Positions 1-9,930 of a stretch of DNA of 64,000 bases are shown here, in pieces (positions within the stretch are counted from its first letter, which is position 1; each line of letters opens with the position of its first letter). This DNA comes from Phalacrocorax aristotelis (taxonomy: Eukaryota; Chordata; Aves; Suliformes; Phalacrocoracidae): the NCBI RefSeq assembly GCF_949628215.1, contig NC_134279.1, positions 7,670,041 to 7,734,040 of the forward strand. The letters are read 5' to 3'. The notes beneath the pieces are model-generated. The model made no database searches. It worked only from the letters and a program-made list of their open reading frames with translations, and was not told the DNA's origin. The translations under genes and the position numbers were made by a program.

Positions 1-1636
1 ACGTTCATTTTCCCGTAGCCAGTTTCTGATCCGAAAGCAATGACAGCGCCCGAGTTATTTGAGAACTGATCTCTAGATACGCGCTTTCATAAGCGTCCCT
101 TGGTATCATACACCTGTATTAAGGTTCAGGGGAAGGAGTTTCTGTGAAAAAAATCATCGCTTGGCGCAAACTTCTTTTCGTGGACAAACTTCCTCCCTGC
201 CTGCATTCCAGGGAATCGAAGGTTGTCTGCTAAAATCTCATTGACGTGCCTTTCGATTGGTAAAGCAGAACCAAGGACGTGACATAGACGTTAAGTTACT
301 GCTTCTCTACAGAAGCTGTTACAGCTGTGGAGGGAACCTAAACTTAGTTGTTGACACACTGTTCTCGACAACGGCAAGAGAGATTGTGTTCATTAGGCCA
401 GTCCCATCATTCTTGCTAAAAGCAGTCTCAGGTTTCCATGTATATTTTCAAATCAAATTAGAAACGCTGCTCCTGAGACCTCCTTCAGCTGACAGTGACG
501 GATTGCACAACCTGATAAATAGTAGGCATTCCTAGAGATGTACTAATACCCGAGTCGCCACAAGTGGTTAGATAATAAAACCTACATAAGCCATGTATTT
601 AAATTAGCAGAGAGCTTTACTTCTTCCTCTGATAATGCAGTCCACACCTGGGGAGTGGCCACTTCTCAAACAGAACTGGGGAAGGCTTGTTCCTCGGTTG
701 TTTTTGAAGCTAAACGCTATTATTCAGTCATGGTGGATTTCCTCTGGCTAGTCTTTTATCAGCTATAATTAAAGCAGGCACCTCCTTTCACTCAGCTCTC
801 AGCACGTACTTACACAGCCAGATCTACAGTACTTAATCCCACCAGGAGAATCTTTGTAGCTCTACCTGTTTGTTACCTAAGTCAGCTGTAGAAGAAAGCA
901 AGAGAAATGGAAAAACAGGCTTACTGGCCTTTCAAAAAAATGAGAACCTACTTAAACTCATATGGGTGCAGAAATGAAATTACCCAGGTTTCCTCCACCC
1001 ACCGAATCAGTATAGTCTTTGCATTAATGTTGTGGTCTTCCTATTTCGATTGCGTGCTGAAAATGCAGCAGAACACAGACGGGGAGACTGGGATTTGATG
1101 CCATAATCCAGGAATCAGGCACCTTTCAAAAATACACTTCATGCTGGAATGAGCTGTCTTGAAGGAGAGGAGCGAGAACTGCTCTGTCGAGCACGTTCTT
1201 GTTTTGAACCCTCTGCCAGAGTAATGGGCTTTTGTGTTCAAGGGCTCAAACACGCGGCTTCCTCCTGGGGAGCTGGCAGTTTCTCAGCCATTTGAGCTCA
1301 TGTGTGGACAAAATTTTCACCTGATAAAATCTTAATAGAAAAAGCTCCGCATTCAGTCAGATACCAGGCCTTCGAATAAGAGGTGGGTCGAAGGAGACAC
1401 CCAAACAATTGCTCTCTAAGTTGACAAATACTTTCATAATGTGGCTTCGCAGTGATGCGTCTTTTTGCAGTCTCTGGCAGCAAAGGAACGTCGCAGGGTC
1501 GGGACAGAGATGTTTTGAAATGTGCACAATTCAAAATTACAAGAAAGAAAGAAAGAAGAGCTTTTAACATGTAGCCCTCTTCTTAAATTCGTAGACCCTT
1601 GTTTCCTTCTCCTTACTGATGTTAAAATTACAAGAG

Positions 1637-1652
1637 ATATATATATATATAT
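1637..1652. repeat. (AT)8 microsatellite
   Basis: Uninterrupted AT dinucleotide run in AT-rich intergenic DNA. No function is implied. Confidence 0.9.
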
Positions 1653-3300
1653 TTGTGATAACGTAGCTCAATGCAGGAATACTCTCCTATCGGTGAAAAT
1701 TGAAATGGATCAGAACTTATTCTAATGTCTGTGAAAGGAATCATGTCTCAATGGTTAGTAAATGGCAGCTTGCCTAGTGCAAAGACAGGAAACAATGAGT
1801 TGAGGTAATTTAATTTACAATAGATGTGAATAAATTATTATCTTTATTAAGCAATAATGAGAATTTTCCTTTTTCACAAGGTTTTTTACACAAGCAGATG
1901 AAGCAATATTAGCTAATTTGCTAAAAGAGTTCCAAATGAATACAAAGCAGTGAAGACATCATCAGTACCTTAGCAGAGCATCTCATGTAAGTGCAGACAG
2001 TTAGTACAGCAGCTAAATACGAAGTCTACAGAGGCAGTTCTTGGAGGAAGAAATAAACCTGATCAGTAACTGTGGATATCTGAAGGGGAAATGGGAATGT
2101 CCCGGTTGCCTGTATGGCAAGTGAGCGGTGAAAAATGAGGAGACGTGCTGTGGCCTGCACTTCAGAGAGTGAAGTTTTGCCTGTTGTCAGGTGCCTTTAG
2201 TGATGTGCTGTCTTTCCCACAGCTTTTCTTCAATGCTATTTGTCTTCAGTTACATTTTTGACAGCAAAAGCCAAGATAGCATTAAAAACTACCGTTCGGG
2301 AAAGCCAAAAAATCATATAGATTCTACGTAAGTTGCAGCCCCCCCACTGTTTCTCGCTAATCCCCGTTTACCAAATCGCCCTTTCAGTGATTCGGAAATA
2401 GCTAGCGCGTATCACTGACCTGAACACCGAACCTCATATCTCCAGTGCTCACCGTGCCTGGGAGGAGTACCCAAGGAAAACACTGGTTTCTCTGATACGG
2501 TGCAAGAGATGGGGACTCACTGTACAAACCTTTGAATTTTCTTTCTTGTTAATTTGTGCCAAATTTGGGCATGGACAATACCCCTAGCTCTGCAGCGTTT
2601 TGCCTGTACTTTGATTCGACGTTCAAATGTTCACGAAGCAGGTTCACGTTGAGGTTCGTCCCTTTGTTCTCAGAGGTTTGCCTGGCTGCTGCCTTTTACC
2701 GTCCCTTGTGCCTCTAAGAAAAACTGATGTTATCTTCTAAAGAGAAAACTCAAGATTGTATTTGCAGCGGAGGGTTTCCTGTGTGCCTATCTCCAGCCTG
2801 CGCAGTGACAGCAGGAGTAGCTTCACACGGCTGCACTTCTTCGGAGAGCTTTAAGAATAGACCTTGCACAGAAGCTGAAGAAATCCCCAGCTACTGGTGC
2901 CTTTGATCTCTGATAAAGGTCAACCTGTCTAGCAGAAGGCGTGATTGGAAATGCTACCTCACACCATCCTTCACTTTCTCTTCCTTACCCTGAAATGATT
3001 CACTATATCTTTCGGGGTTTGCCTTCACCGCAGCACCTACGGTTTTACTTCAGCTCTTTGGAAGAGCTTTATTTCATCTCACGCACCAACCAGCTTAAGC
3101 CAGAACCACCAAGGTTTTCAATGAGCTGATAAGAAACTGTCCACAATGCTTATTATTACAGCAACGTTTAATAGCTGTTGTAGGATTTTGTCGGTTTGTT
3201 TTTTGTGTTTTATTTTTTAAATGTATATAGGCTTACTAGCGTAAATGTTAGAGACTCGGTTATACTGGTCTTATCCCAGCAAGCACATATTATATGTTTT

Positions 3301-3328
3301 TAATATATATGTAATAATATATATATTA
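3301..3328. repeat. AT-rich inverted repeat
   Basis: The ten bases TAATATATAT at 3301-3310 are mirrored by ATATATATTA at 3319-3328, leaving an 8-base loop. This is most simply an AT-repeat by-product. Confidence 0.7.
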
Positions 3329-5851
3329 TCCTTGCGCTGAGAGTTTCCAAGGCTCTCCAAGCGTGCCGTGGGTCCTGAGCCTCCAAACACTAACACCCGA
3401 AGTTCCACCTAGCGCAACATCAAAGCTGTTGACGCACAAAGCTTTTGGAAGCTGCAGATCCCAGTCGTTTCTTCCAACACCCACCTCTGCGAGATTGCCG
3501 CTGCACGGCTGGCGGGGGAAATACGTGACTTACACATTCTGCAGGTAAGACTGACGCAACAATTTTGTTTACAATTTCGTTATAAATGCTAATGCGTGGG
3601 TTTGTGTTTTTTTTTTTTTTAAATGGCTTTTGAGTTCCTGTATAACTTTAGGAATGTTGTTACAGCTGTGAAGGTTGGTTATTAACCAACAAATAACTTG
3701 CGTAAAGGTAAACACTTTCTCTGCTGAGTTTCTTCAAAGCCATATTGGCTCAAGATAGTTATCACCACAGAAGATGAGTGACAGGAACAGTAAATATCGA
3801 ATGCTTCAAGTAGAGGATCTTTGTCACCTCCCCTGTCTGAAATGATACTGTGCTGATAGACAGGATAGTTCTTGCTTTTCACAGGCTAAGGCACCCTGCA
3901 CTGCTTAGGAGGAGGAATGAAGTGCCAGCGTCTGGGGCTGAGCACATCTCCTCCTTCTCCATGGGGATCCGTGCCGTAGCAGGGGCCGGGAGATGCCACT
4001 TAGGGGGCAATACGATGGTATTCCCAGGCGCGATGTAACACGGAACCAGTGTTACTCGTTACTAAGAGTGGGAGGATCGCGGTTTAGCCAATTCATCTTT
4101 ACAAAGGTGTAGTTCAGAACCTGTAGAGGTCAATCAGGTGACCCGGAGATGAAAGTTGCTTCTCTGTGTGGATTAGGAAGAAAACCAAACAAAAAGCAAT
4201 GCTGGACTCTGCTTTTATACTGCACAACACATCTTTCGGCACGCCGAAGCTTGCACGAGGAGAAGGAGCATCTGACTGCAGAAGGTGGAGATTATCTCCA
4301 GTACATGATCCTCAAAGTGAAAGCGGAAACAGGGATTGAATCACGTCTATCAGCCATCATTCAGCCTCTTGAACCTAATTCTGGGAGGTTTTTCAGAAGG
4401 GTTAACTTTGGGCGTAGAGGGCTCATCTCTCTTGACTTCTTCCGTTGTCAGTGGGAGAGACAGGCTCCTTTACAGTTTGGAGATGGAAAATAACTTGGTT
4501 GCTTTAGATTCCTGTCTGTGTGTCAATCCTCAAATCAAGGTTGTGCCAGGATGTAGTTGTAAGGTGTGTCAATCCTCTTCCAAGTTGCCAATTTATTCTC
4601 CAGAATTTTAGCTCTCCAACGAAAGCTTCCCGCTGCTATCGCTTCCAAGAAAATCTAATGAGACGACTTGTGTGACATGCAGGCATGTTTGCTTGAGCCT
4701 CTGGAGAGCCTTCTGATATAGCTGTAGGGTTTCCCCTTGTTTCAGTGAAGTGTTAATTCGCGTGCCAAGTGACAGTAAACTGCTGCCAGTGTTCTTGGCT
4801 ATTTTACTGGCCCGTTTAAGCCCAGTATTGTATTTCTAAAATCAAGCTCGTACACTTGGCATAGTTTCTTAAGGTAGTACCTGCTTCAGAGACGTGAAAG
4901 GAAAGGTGTTAAGCAATGTTTTTACAGCCGTATCCGAGGGAAAATACATACGGACTTCTGTGAGAAGACAGTGGGTCGCTAAGTGCAAGTATTTTCGGCC
5001 GTAGAGCAGAGCCCCGCGAAGCCGACAGGCTGGGTTACCTGCCGTTTGCCCACAGCTCGCCTACTGCTGCCTCTGACGCTCCCGCTGTCAGCGCCGCTGC
5101 ACACCTACATAAACGCTGCGTCTTTGGGTTTGTCTTTATTCAAACCGGAGTTGTTTTGTGAAAGAAATCTAAGACAGAGCTGGAGAAGATAGGTTTGCAC
5201 CACCAAGCGCTGCTCTGCAGGAGTGATTTTTGTTAGTTTTCTTAGTCGGTTTTGTTCTTCGGTAGGAATTTTTATGAATTTGAGCTGTGATAGGTTCCAA
5301 GGTTTCCAGATGGATTTCACTGAAGATGGGTTTGTACTTTGTGCTCGTAGTGCGTCTGAGGCGGCTTTTGGTGAGCGATCAGATTTTCTCATGCCCCTAG
5401 CGATATTAATGATGAATTGGGATATTTTTATGGCCGTGCCGATGATTTTTGTGCTGCTGTTTGTCACCCGAGCCTCTGCAATTGGAAGAGAGTATTTATA
5501 GTTTGCCTGTATCAGCAGCCTGTTAATTACGAATTTAGAACTATCAGTGATATTCAGTATATAACCTTTGATGCATTAAGATTTCATTTCATAGAGGAAT
5601 ATGTGGTTGAAGTAAAGTTCTTGTATAATGATGGGAGTAAAAAAAAAATATAGTTTGGGTATTTCCTCTCCAAGCCTAGTGAAGTTTAATGAAAAATTAT
5701 TGCACTACATCCATGAGTGTCATCCGGGTGGTGGACAGACTATGTCATGGAAGAATACCTTCGTACTGGTGTGTTCTCATCCGTAAGGGTTTATTTGCTT
5801 TGGGGTGAATGTTCCTGCTAAGCAGCTCCACGTATTCTTATGACCCATCTT

Positions 5852-5867
5852 CCCCCCCCCCCCCCCC
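5852..5867. repeat. C16 homopolymer
   Basis: Sixteen consecutive C in otherwise AT-rich sequence. The length may be unreliable in the assembly. Confidence 0.85.
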
Positions 5868-6746
5868 ACCTTTGGGGCAAAAGGTGGGAGGATATGATTT
5901 TTGTGAAAGAGATTGTAAAAAGCCAGTTAGTGTGTTCCAGATAAACTTAGGGCTACGGCGATGTTTAGGCAAGCACTAGAAGTCTCAACTGTTCCAATAC
6001 ATTGCATGTTTTCATGAAATAATTATCAGCATTTTGATTTCTTTTTACACCATTTTCCCATGTTTTTAGTTGCCTTTTAGAACACTTTAGTCACTCAGAA
6101 AAAGCCAAAAAAAAAAACCAAAACACAAACCCCCCCAAGCCCCGTACATTCAAGATAATATTTGGCCTTCAAAAAAATAGCTCTGAAGGCATCCCGGTGA
6201 TCTCTTCAGCACCATGGCAGAAGCGCGGGGATGGACTTTGGATGGGATCTTGCATAATTTGGGCTGGAAAGGCAGTTGAGAAAGAGAGCCCGGGAACCCG
6301 TACAGCCCCGCGGTGCTTCGGTACCATCCGCAGAACAGTAGGAAGAGCCATTTCCTATCCGGTGGAAGGATTACAGGGTAGGTGGTTTCTGAAGCATTTC
6401 TCTTGGCTACCTGAGAGAGCATCTCTCTCTCTCAGGATCGAGAAATGCTACCTTTGCTCAGCTACCTCTTTAACAGGCTGAGAGACGCATTCTGTGAGTA
6501 TAAACGAATGGCCATTCCATCTGGTGAGACCCTGCGTGAAAGATGCTGACCCTAAGACGCGTGGAGAAACCTCTGTGTAACGTTACCAGAGGAGCGTGGC
6601 AGAACTTCAGCCCGACACCGTAGCCTTCCGTCGGCTGGTACCTAGAAAGGAAGGCGTGCTGCCTACCCCTGCCTTCCCCGGCAGCCCCTCTTCAGCCACC
6701 CGCGCAGGCGGGGCCGGGTGTCACCGAGAGCGTGTGCGTGGGGACA

Positions 6747-6758
6747 CCCCCCCCCCCC
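6747..6758. repeat. C12 homopolymer
   Basis: Twelve consecutive C near the upstream edge of the CpG island. Confidence 0.8.
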
Positions 6759-6825
6759 AAGCTCGTCAACCCACATTTAGAACCGCCGGGGTCCGGGGAA
6801 AGACCCTCGGGGGCTCCGGGGCAAC

Positions 6826-6890
6826 TAGACCCCGGACAGAGCCCCGGACAGCCGGCCCAGGACAGACGGACCCCGGACAGACGGCCCCCT
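6826..6890. repeat. Degenerate GGACAGA-type tandem repeat
   Basis: Four or so imperfect copies built around CCCCGGACAG or GGACAGACGG occur in a row. Copies differ in length and sequence. A related (GACG)n run follows at about 7038-7057. This is GC-rich minisatellite-like sequence in the distal promoter. Confidence 0.55.
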
Positions 6891-6922
6891 CCGCGCTCCC
6901 CCTGCCGGCCGGCAGCGGCGGG

Positions 6923-6931
6923 GCGGGGGCG
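6923..6931 (+). promoter_or_regulatory. EGR/WT1-type 9-mer GCGGGGGCG
   Basis: This is an exact match to the EGR1/WT1 zinc-finger consensus GCGGGGGCG, about 0.4 kb upstream of the predicted first exon. Mammalian Spry1 has been reported as a WT1 target in kidney, which makes the match plausible. Such a motif is expected often in sequence this GC-rich, so occupancy is not shown. Confidence 0.4.
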
Positions 6932-7083
6932 GCCCCGGGGCCGGGGGCGAGCGGCGGCCGCAGGGACAAGCGAGCGCGAGCGGGAGGAACCGCCACCTGC
7001 GCAATGGCAGCGGGGGTGTGCGGGGCAGGTTCTCCCACACAGACGGACGGACGGACGCGGGCGCCCCACCGCCGGCTCGCCCC

Positions 7084-7120
7084 GGGGGGGGGGGGGGGGG
7101 TGCGGGGGGGTGGGGGGGGG
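7084..7120 (+). repeat. G-tract cluster (G17, G7, G9), potential G-quadruplex
   Basis: Three long G runs, of 17, 7 and 9 bases, are separated by TGC and T. The cluster lies about 0.2 kb upstream of the predicted first exon. It satisfies any simple G-quadruplex pattern on the + strand. Exact run lengths should be treated with caution because homopolymers this long are easily mis-assembled. Confidence 0.75.
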
Positions 7121-7238
7121 TGTGTGTCACCGCGGCGGCGCTCGGCCGGCGAGAGCGACCCGCGCGGCGGCGAGAGCGGCTCCCGGGAGGGCGGGGAAAT
7201 CCAGTCCGGGATTTGGGTGTGGCCGCGGAGTGACACAC

Positions 7239-7246
7239 TGACATCA
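7239..7246 (+). promoter_or_regulatory. CRE-like site TGACATCA
   Basis: This differs by one base from the CREB/ATF octamer TGACGTCA. It sits in the core-promoter region some 60-80 bases upstream of the likely first-exon start, preceded by a second TGACA half-site at 7231. The position is typical for a functional CRE, but the call is by motif only. Confidence 0.4.
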
Positions 7247-7299
7247 CGGGGGCGCGGCCGCGCGGCGGGCGGGGGCTGCGCGCTGAAAGGCGGCGGCGC

Positions 7300-7428
7300 G
7301 CGGCCGGAGTCACTCCGGCAGGGCGGCGGGACGGCGCGGAGCGGAGCGGCTGCCGACACTGCCCGGGCTGGGCTCCGCGCCGGGGCCGCCAATGTGCCTC
7401 GGCAAGCAGGCGTTCACCTTGGCCTTAG
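7300..7428 (+). other. SPRY1: SPRY1 first exon, predicted 5' UTR (5' end approximate)
   Basis: Sprouty genes have one coding exon preceded by a non-coding exon. Inside the CpG island a strong donor, TTAG|GTAAGC, is present with its exon boundary at 7428/7429. It pairs with the acceptor just before the coding exon. The start near 7300 is an estimate: the sequence there is a GC-rich, TATA-less core with an interrupted palindrome, CCGGAGT-C-ACTCCGG, at 7304-7318. An ATG at 7392 lies near the 3' end of the exon. After splicing it continues in frame into exon 2 as an upstream ORF (see 11447-11533). No transcript data support the exact transcription start. Confidence 0.6.
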
Positions 7429-7721
7429 GTAAGCCTGGGCGCTGCTCGCCGCTTCCCTGCCCCCCTCCCTCCCCCCACCACACACACACTCCGGATCAGG
7501 TGCTCAGGGGGTCCCCGCAGCCGGCGGGGAGGGCGAGGGGCTGCGGGGAGGGCTCCGGCGGGGCGCCGCAGTGCGGGAGGTGCGGGGCGAGTGGCTCCCC
7601 GGCTGCTCCCCGCTCCTCTCCGGGGGTCTCGGGGGGGACCCGCCGCCCGGCTGGGGTGCGGGCAGCAGAGCCGCGGCTCTCGGCTTCCCGGGCGAGCGGC
7701 GTTGAGCCGGTCGCAATTTAC

Positions 7722-7739
7722 TGTAAATTATAATTTACA
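7722..7739. promoter_or_regulatory. 18-bp perfect AT-rich palindrome in the CpG island
   Basis: TGTAAATTA is followed directly by its reverse complement TAATTTACA. It forms the core of a roughly 40-base AT-rich patch set in very GC-rich sequence about 0.3 kb downstream of exon 1. The TAAATTA/TAATTTA words resemble homeodomain or POU sites. Function is not shown. Confidence 0.5.
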
Positions 7740-8096
7740 ATTATAAAACTTCCAGCGCGGTCGCTGTCTGTCCCGCCTAACGCGGGGGAGCCTCACTTGC
7801 GTACCGGAGCCTCGTTTGAGCCTCTGGAAATACCGAGGAGGCTCCGGAGGCTTTGGTGCAAGACTTTTGTGTCCAGGGCTGCCTTATATTGCCGTTTTCT
7901 GCCTGACGTGCTGCCCGTGCTCCGAGCCTGTCAATCAGCCTCCAACAGCAACAGCAAGCACATGGCACTTTGCAGGGAGCTCACAGAGCCATTACGCTCT
8001 GCCCCTAGCTTCGCTTGCAGCTTGCTGAGGTGCGCCTTGAAAGCAAGTGCCTCTGCGTGATTTTTTTTTCGGGGGAAAAAAACAATATGCGCATGC

Positions 8097-8113
8097 ATAT
8101 ATATATATATAAA
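8097..8113 (+). promoter_or_regulatory. (AT)7 run ending in a TATATAAA-like element
   Basis: An AT dinucleotide run ends as TATATAAA inside the CpG island. It could act as a TATA element for an alternative first exon starting about 30 bases downstream, or it may simply be a microsatellite. Confidence 0.35.
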
Positions 8114-8139
8114 TCTCTTGCAGTAGGGGTTGCGGTTGC

Positions 8140-8683
8140 ACTTTGCCAGAAGGGACTTGCAGCAAGGACCGTGCGGTGAAGCCGAGCGCCGGGACCGGGA
8201 CCGCAGCCGTGCATTCCCCCCAGCGTGGAGGGATCGCCCGGGATTGCTCCAGTCGGAAAAGGGAAATAACAGCCCGAGCAGGAGCTTCGCCTTCCCCGCG
8301 TCCTCTTGGAGACCTCCTTCGCAAGCCCGCCCGCTCCCGCGCCGCGGTGCCCGCGGCTGGCTCGCGCTAAACCGGGACAAGCCGTTGGCTGCAAAGGCTC
8401 GATTTGTTTCCCGTCGCCTCCAGACCGAGAGACTCGCGGCCAAGGGAGAGCCCCTCATCCCCCGGCGGGCACGGAGGGCTCTGGCTCCGCCGAGGAGCGG
8501 GTTTAGGGGAAGGCGGCCGGCCGAATGCCGGCCCCCGGGAGAGGCGGGCTGCGGCGGGCGGCCGCGCTGGATTTGCCTCCGCTCGCCGAGTAGGACGTGG
8601 AGATCCCCGAGGGCTTTGCGGGGACGAGGAGGAGCCGGGGCTGCTCCGTGGATTTGCCGTTACTCCTGACTCCTTGCAAATAA
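8140..8683 (+). other. SPRY1: Possible alternative SPRY1 first exon (1b)
   Basis: A good donor, AAATAA|GTAAGTT, has its boundary at 8683/8684. It lies downstream of a TATA-like element at 8105-8113 and entirely within the CpG island. Mammalian SPRY1 is known to use more than one 5' non-coding exon, so a second start spliced to the same acceptor at 11438/11439 is plausible. Open frames across this block are long on both strands, as expected from GC-rich composition, and none looks like a protein. The 5' limit is a guess from the TATA spacing. Confidence 0.35.
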
Positions 8684-9197
8684 GTAAGTTGGGGGCTCGT
8701 TGTGCTTGCTTTTTTTTTTTTTTGTTTTTGTGTGGGGGTATATTTTTGCAGCGGGTGCAGCCCCTCTCGCTGGCAGGGCCGCGCTGCAGCGGCGAGCAGG
8801 TGCCGCGGGGCGCTGGGGCACGGCGAACCCCCTCCCTTCCTTCCAAAAATACTAAAAGATGGGATGCCCGATCCCTGCGGATCGGGTCGGGGGTCGTGGC
8901 GGGGGGCGGCTGTGTGGGGAGCCTGCCCTTAGGCGGGTGGAGGACGCTCGCTGAGGACGGCGGGCGGCTGAAAAACGAGCATCATGTTAAAAATAAATTT
9001 AAAAAAATGGAACACTAAGCCGTTCGGGGTTGGGAGGGGGGTCGTGGGGGGCGAGCGGCGGGGAATCCCCGGCGCTTGCAGCGGCCGCACGGGCGGGCGC
9101 TGCCGCTTTAAATGCCGGGAAGGCCGCCCTCCTCAGGCAGCGCCGGCCTTGGTCCCTGCCCGCCCCCTGCGCGAGGGGGAGGGAAAAGGGGGGAGGG

Positions 9198-9256
9198 AAA
9201 AAAAAAAAAAAAAGGCTTGTTTTCATTCATAACTTTTTCCTTTTTTTTTTTTTTTT
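9198..9256. repeat. A16 and T16 runs flanking a short spacer
   Basis: A poly-A run at 9198-9213 and a poly-T run at 9241-9256 are separated by 27 bases. Together they can pair as an A/T hairpin within the intronic CpG island. Confidence 0.75.
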
Positions 9257-9358
9257 CTTCCCTTTCCCCTCCTCTTCCTTCCGCTCCGCTCCGCGCCTCG
9301 CCCCGCTCGGGGCGCAGAGGGCGCCGCGCCGCCGCCCGCCCGGGGCTGCCGGCGGCCG

Positions 9359-9401
9359 GGGGGCGGGAAAGGGGGAAGGTGGGGGGGGGGGATAGGGGGG
9401 G
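9359..9401 (+). repeat. Second G-tract cluster, potential G-quadruplex
   Basis: Several G runs of 4 to 11 bases occur within about 43 bases, including a long run at about 9381-9391 and another at about 9395-9401. They lie in the downstream half of the CpG island, in the intron. Confidence 0.65.
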
Positions 9402-9895
9402 TCGCCGAGGTGCGGAGAGGGACCGCTGACAGGCGGCGGGCTGTGCCTGCCCCGGCTGCAGGAGCGCGGGGTCGCGCGTCTCCTCCTTGCTGCGTGTTAT
9501 TTTATTGCATGGGTTGGGGGGGGCACACCCACCCAGCCACCCACCCCCAAATCCCGCCCATCCCGCCCCCCCCCCCTCCCGGTTTAAAACTCCCTCGCAG
9601 GGGGTGGAGGTGGCTCGCCGGAGCGCGCGGCGCTCTGCCTGGCCTGCAGCTGGCCGCGTCAGTCCGCCTGCCGTCTTGACGTTGCGCTTTCCCCCCAAAG
9701 ATGGCACTGGATGTCTTTCGCATTTCTCCTGGGATATTGTTTTTCATCCCCCGGGGAGCCCAGCTCCCGCTTGGTACAGCTGCGGATCTTTCCCTTTCCG
9801 CATCCATTCACCCTTGGTCTGTTGCGGATTTGTATTCAGCGCTCACGAAGAAGGCAGCTGGTTACGTGGGGTGAAGGAGAAGTGAACGTGTTTTG

Positions 9896-9930
9896 CTTTT
9901 TTTGTTTTTGTTTTTGTTTTTTTTTTTTTT
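9896..9930. repeat. (TTTTTG)n-like low-complexity run
   Basis: T-rich repeat with periodic G, in intron 1. Confidence 0.8.

Larger units (their letters stand above)
1..6589. other. 5' intergenic region upstream of SPRY1, no gene recognised
   Basis: This stretch is AT-rich and has frequent stops in all frames. The open frames present are short and none resembles a known protein family. It contains an (AT)8 run at 1637-1652, an AT-rich hairpin-like block at 3301-3328, a 16-base C run at 5852-5867 and a short (CT)n at 6422-6432. The most coding-like patch is 5105-5501, where open frames lie on both strands; it is treated under findings. In mammals the next gene on this side of SPRY1 is AFG2A (SPATA5), but I see no exon of it here. 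Confidence 0.6.
6590..9680. promoter_or_regulatory. SPRY1: CpG island / SPRY1 promoter region
   Basis: Base composition changes sharply from AT-rich flanks to a roughly 3-kb block that is very rich in G+C and in CpG. It contains many GC boxes and G and C homopolymer tracts. The block surrounds the predicted SPRY1 first exon (donor at 7428/7429) and a possible alternative first exon (donor at 8683/8684). CpG-island promoters without a strong TATA box are usual for Sprouty genes. The block is interrupted by an AT-rich patch around 7710-7750 and by poly-A and poly-T runs at 9198-9213 and 9241-9256. Boundaries were judged by eye. Confidence 0.85.

Noticed and set aside
4149..4611. Two overlapping plus-strand frames of 114 and 91 codons
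   Set aside because: No resemblance to known proteins, no splice or promoter context, and typical lengths for random sequence.
6596..7432. 278-codon plus-strand open frame and several minus-strand frames across the CpG island
   Set aside because: Pro/Gly/Arg/Ala-rich translations appear in every frame because GC-rich sequence lacks stops. There is no domain, and exon 1 and its donor overlap them.
8097..8150. Possible pre-miRNA hairpin at the AT repeat
   Set aside because: Self-pairing comes only from the AT dinucleotide run.
8005..9707. Many long open frames on both strands in the intronic CpG island
   Set aside because: Same compositional artefact. The frames run through homopolymers and G/C tracts.
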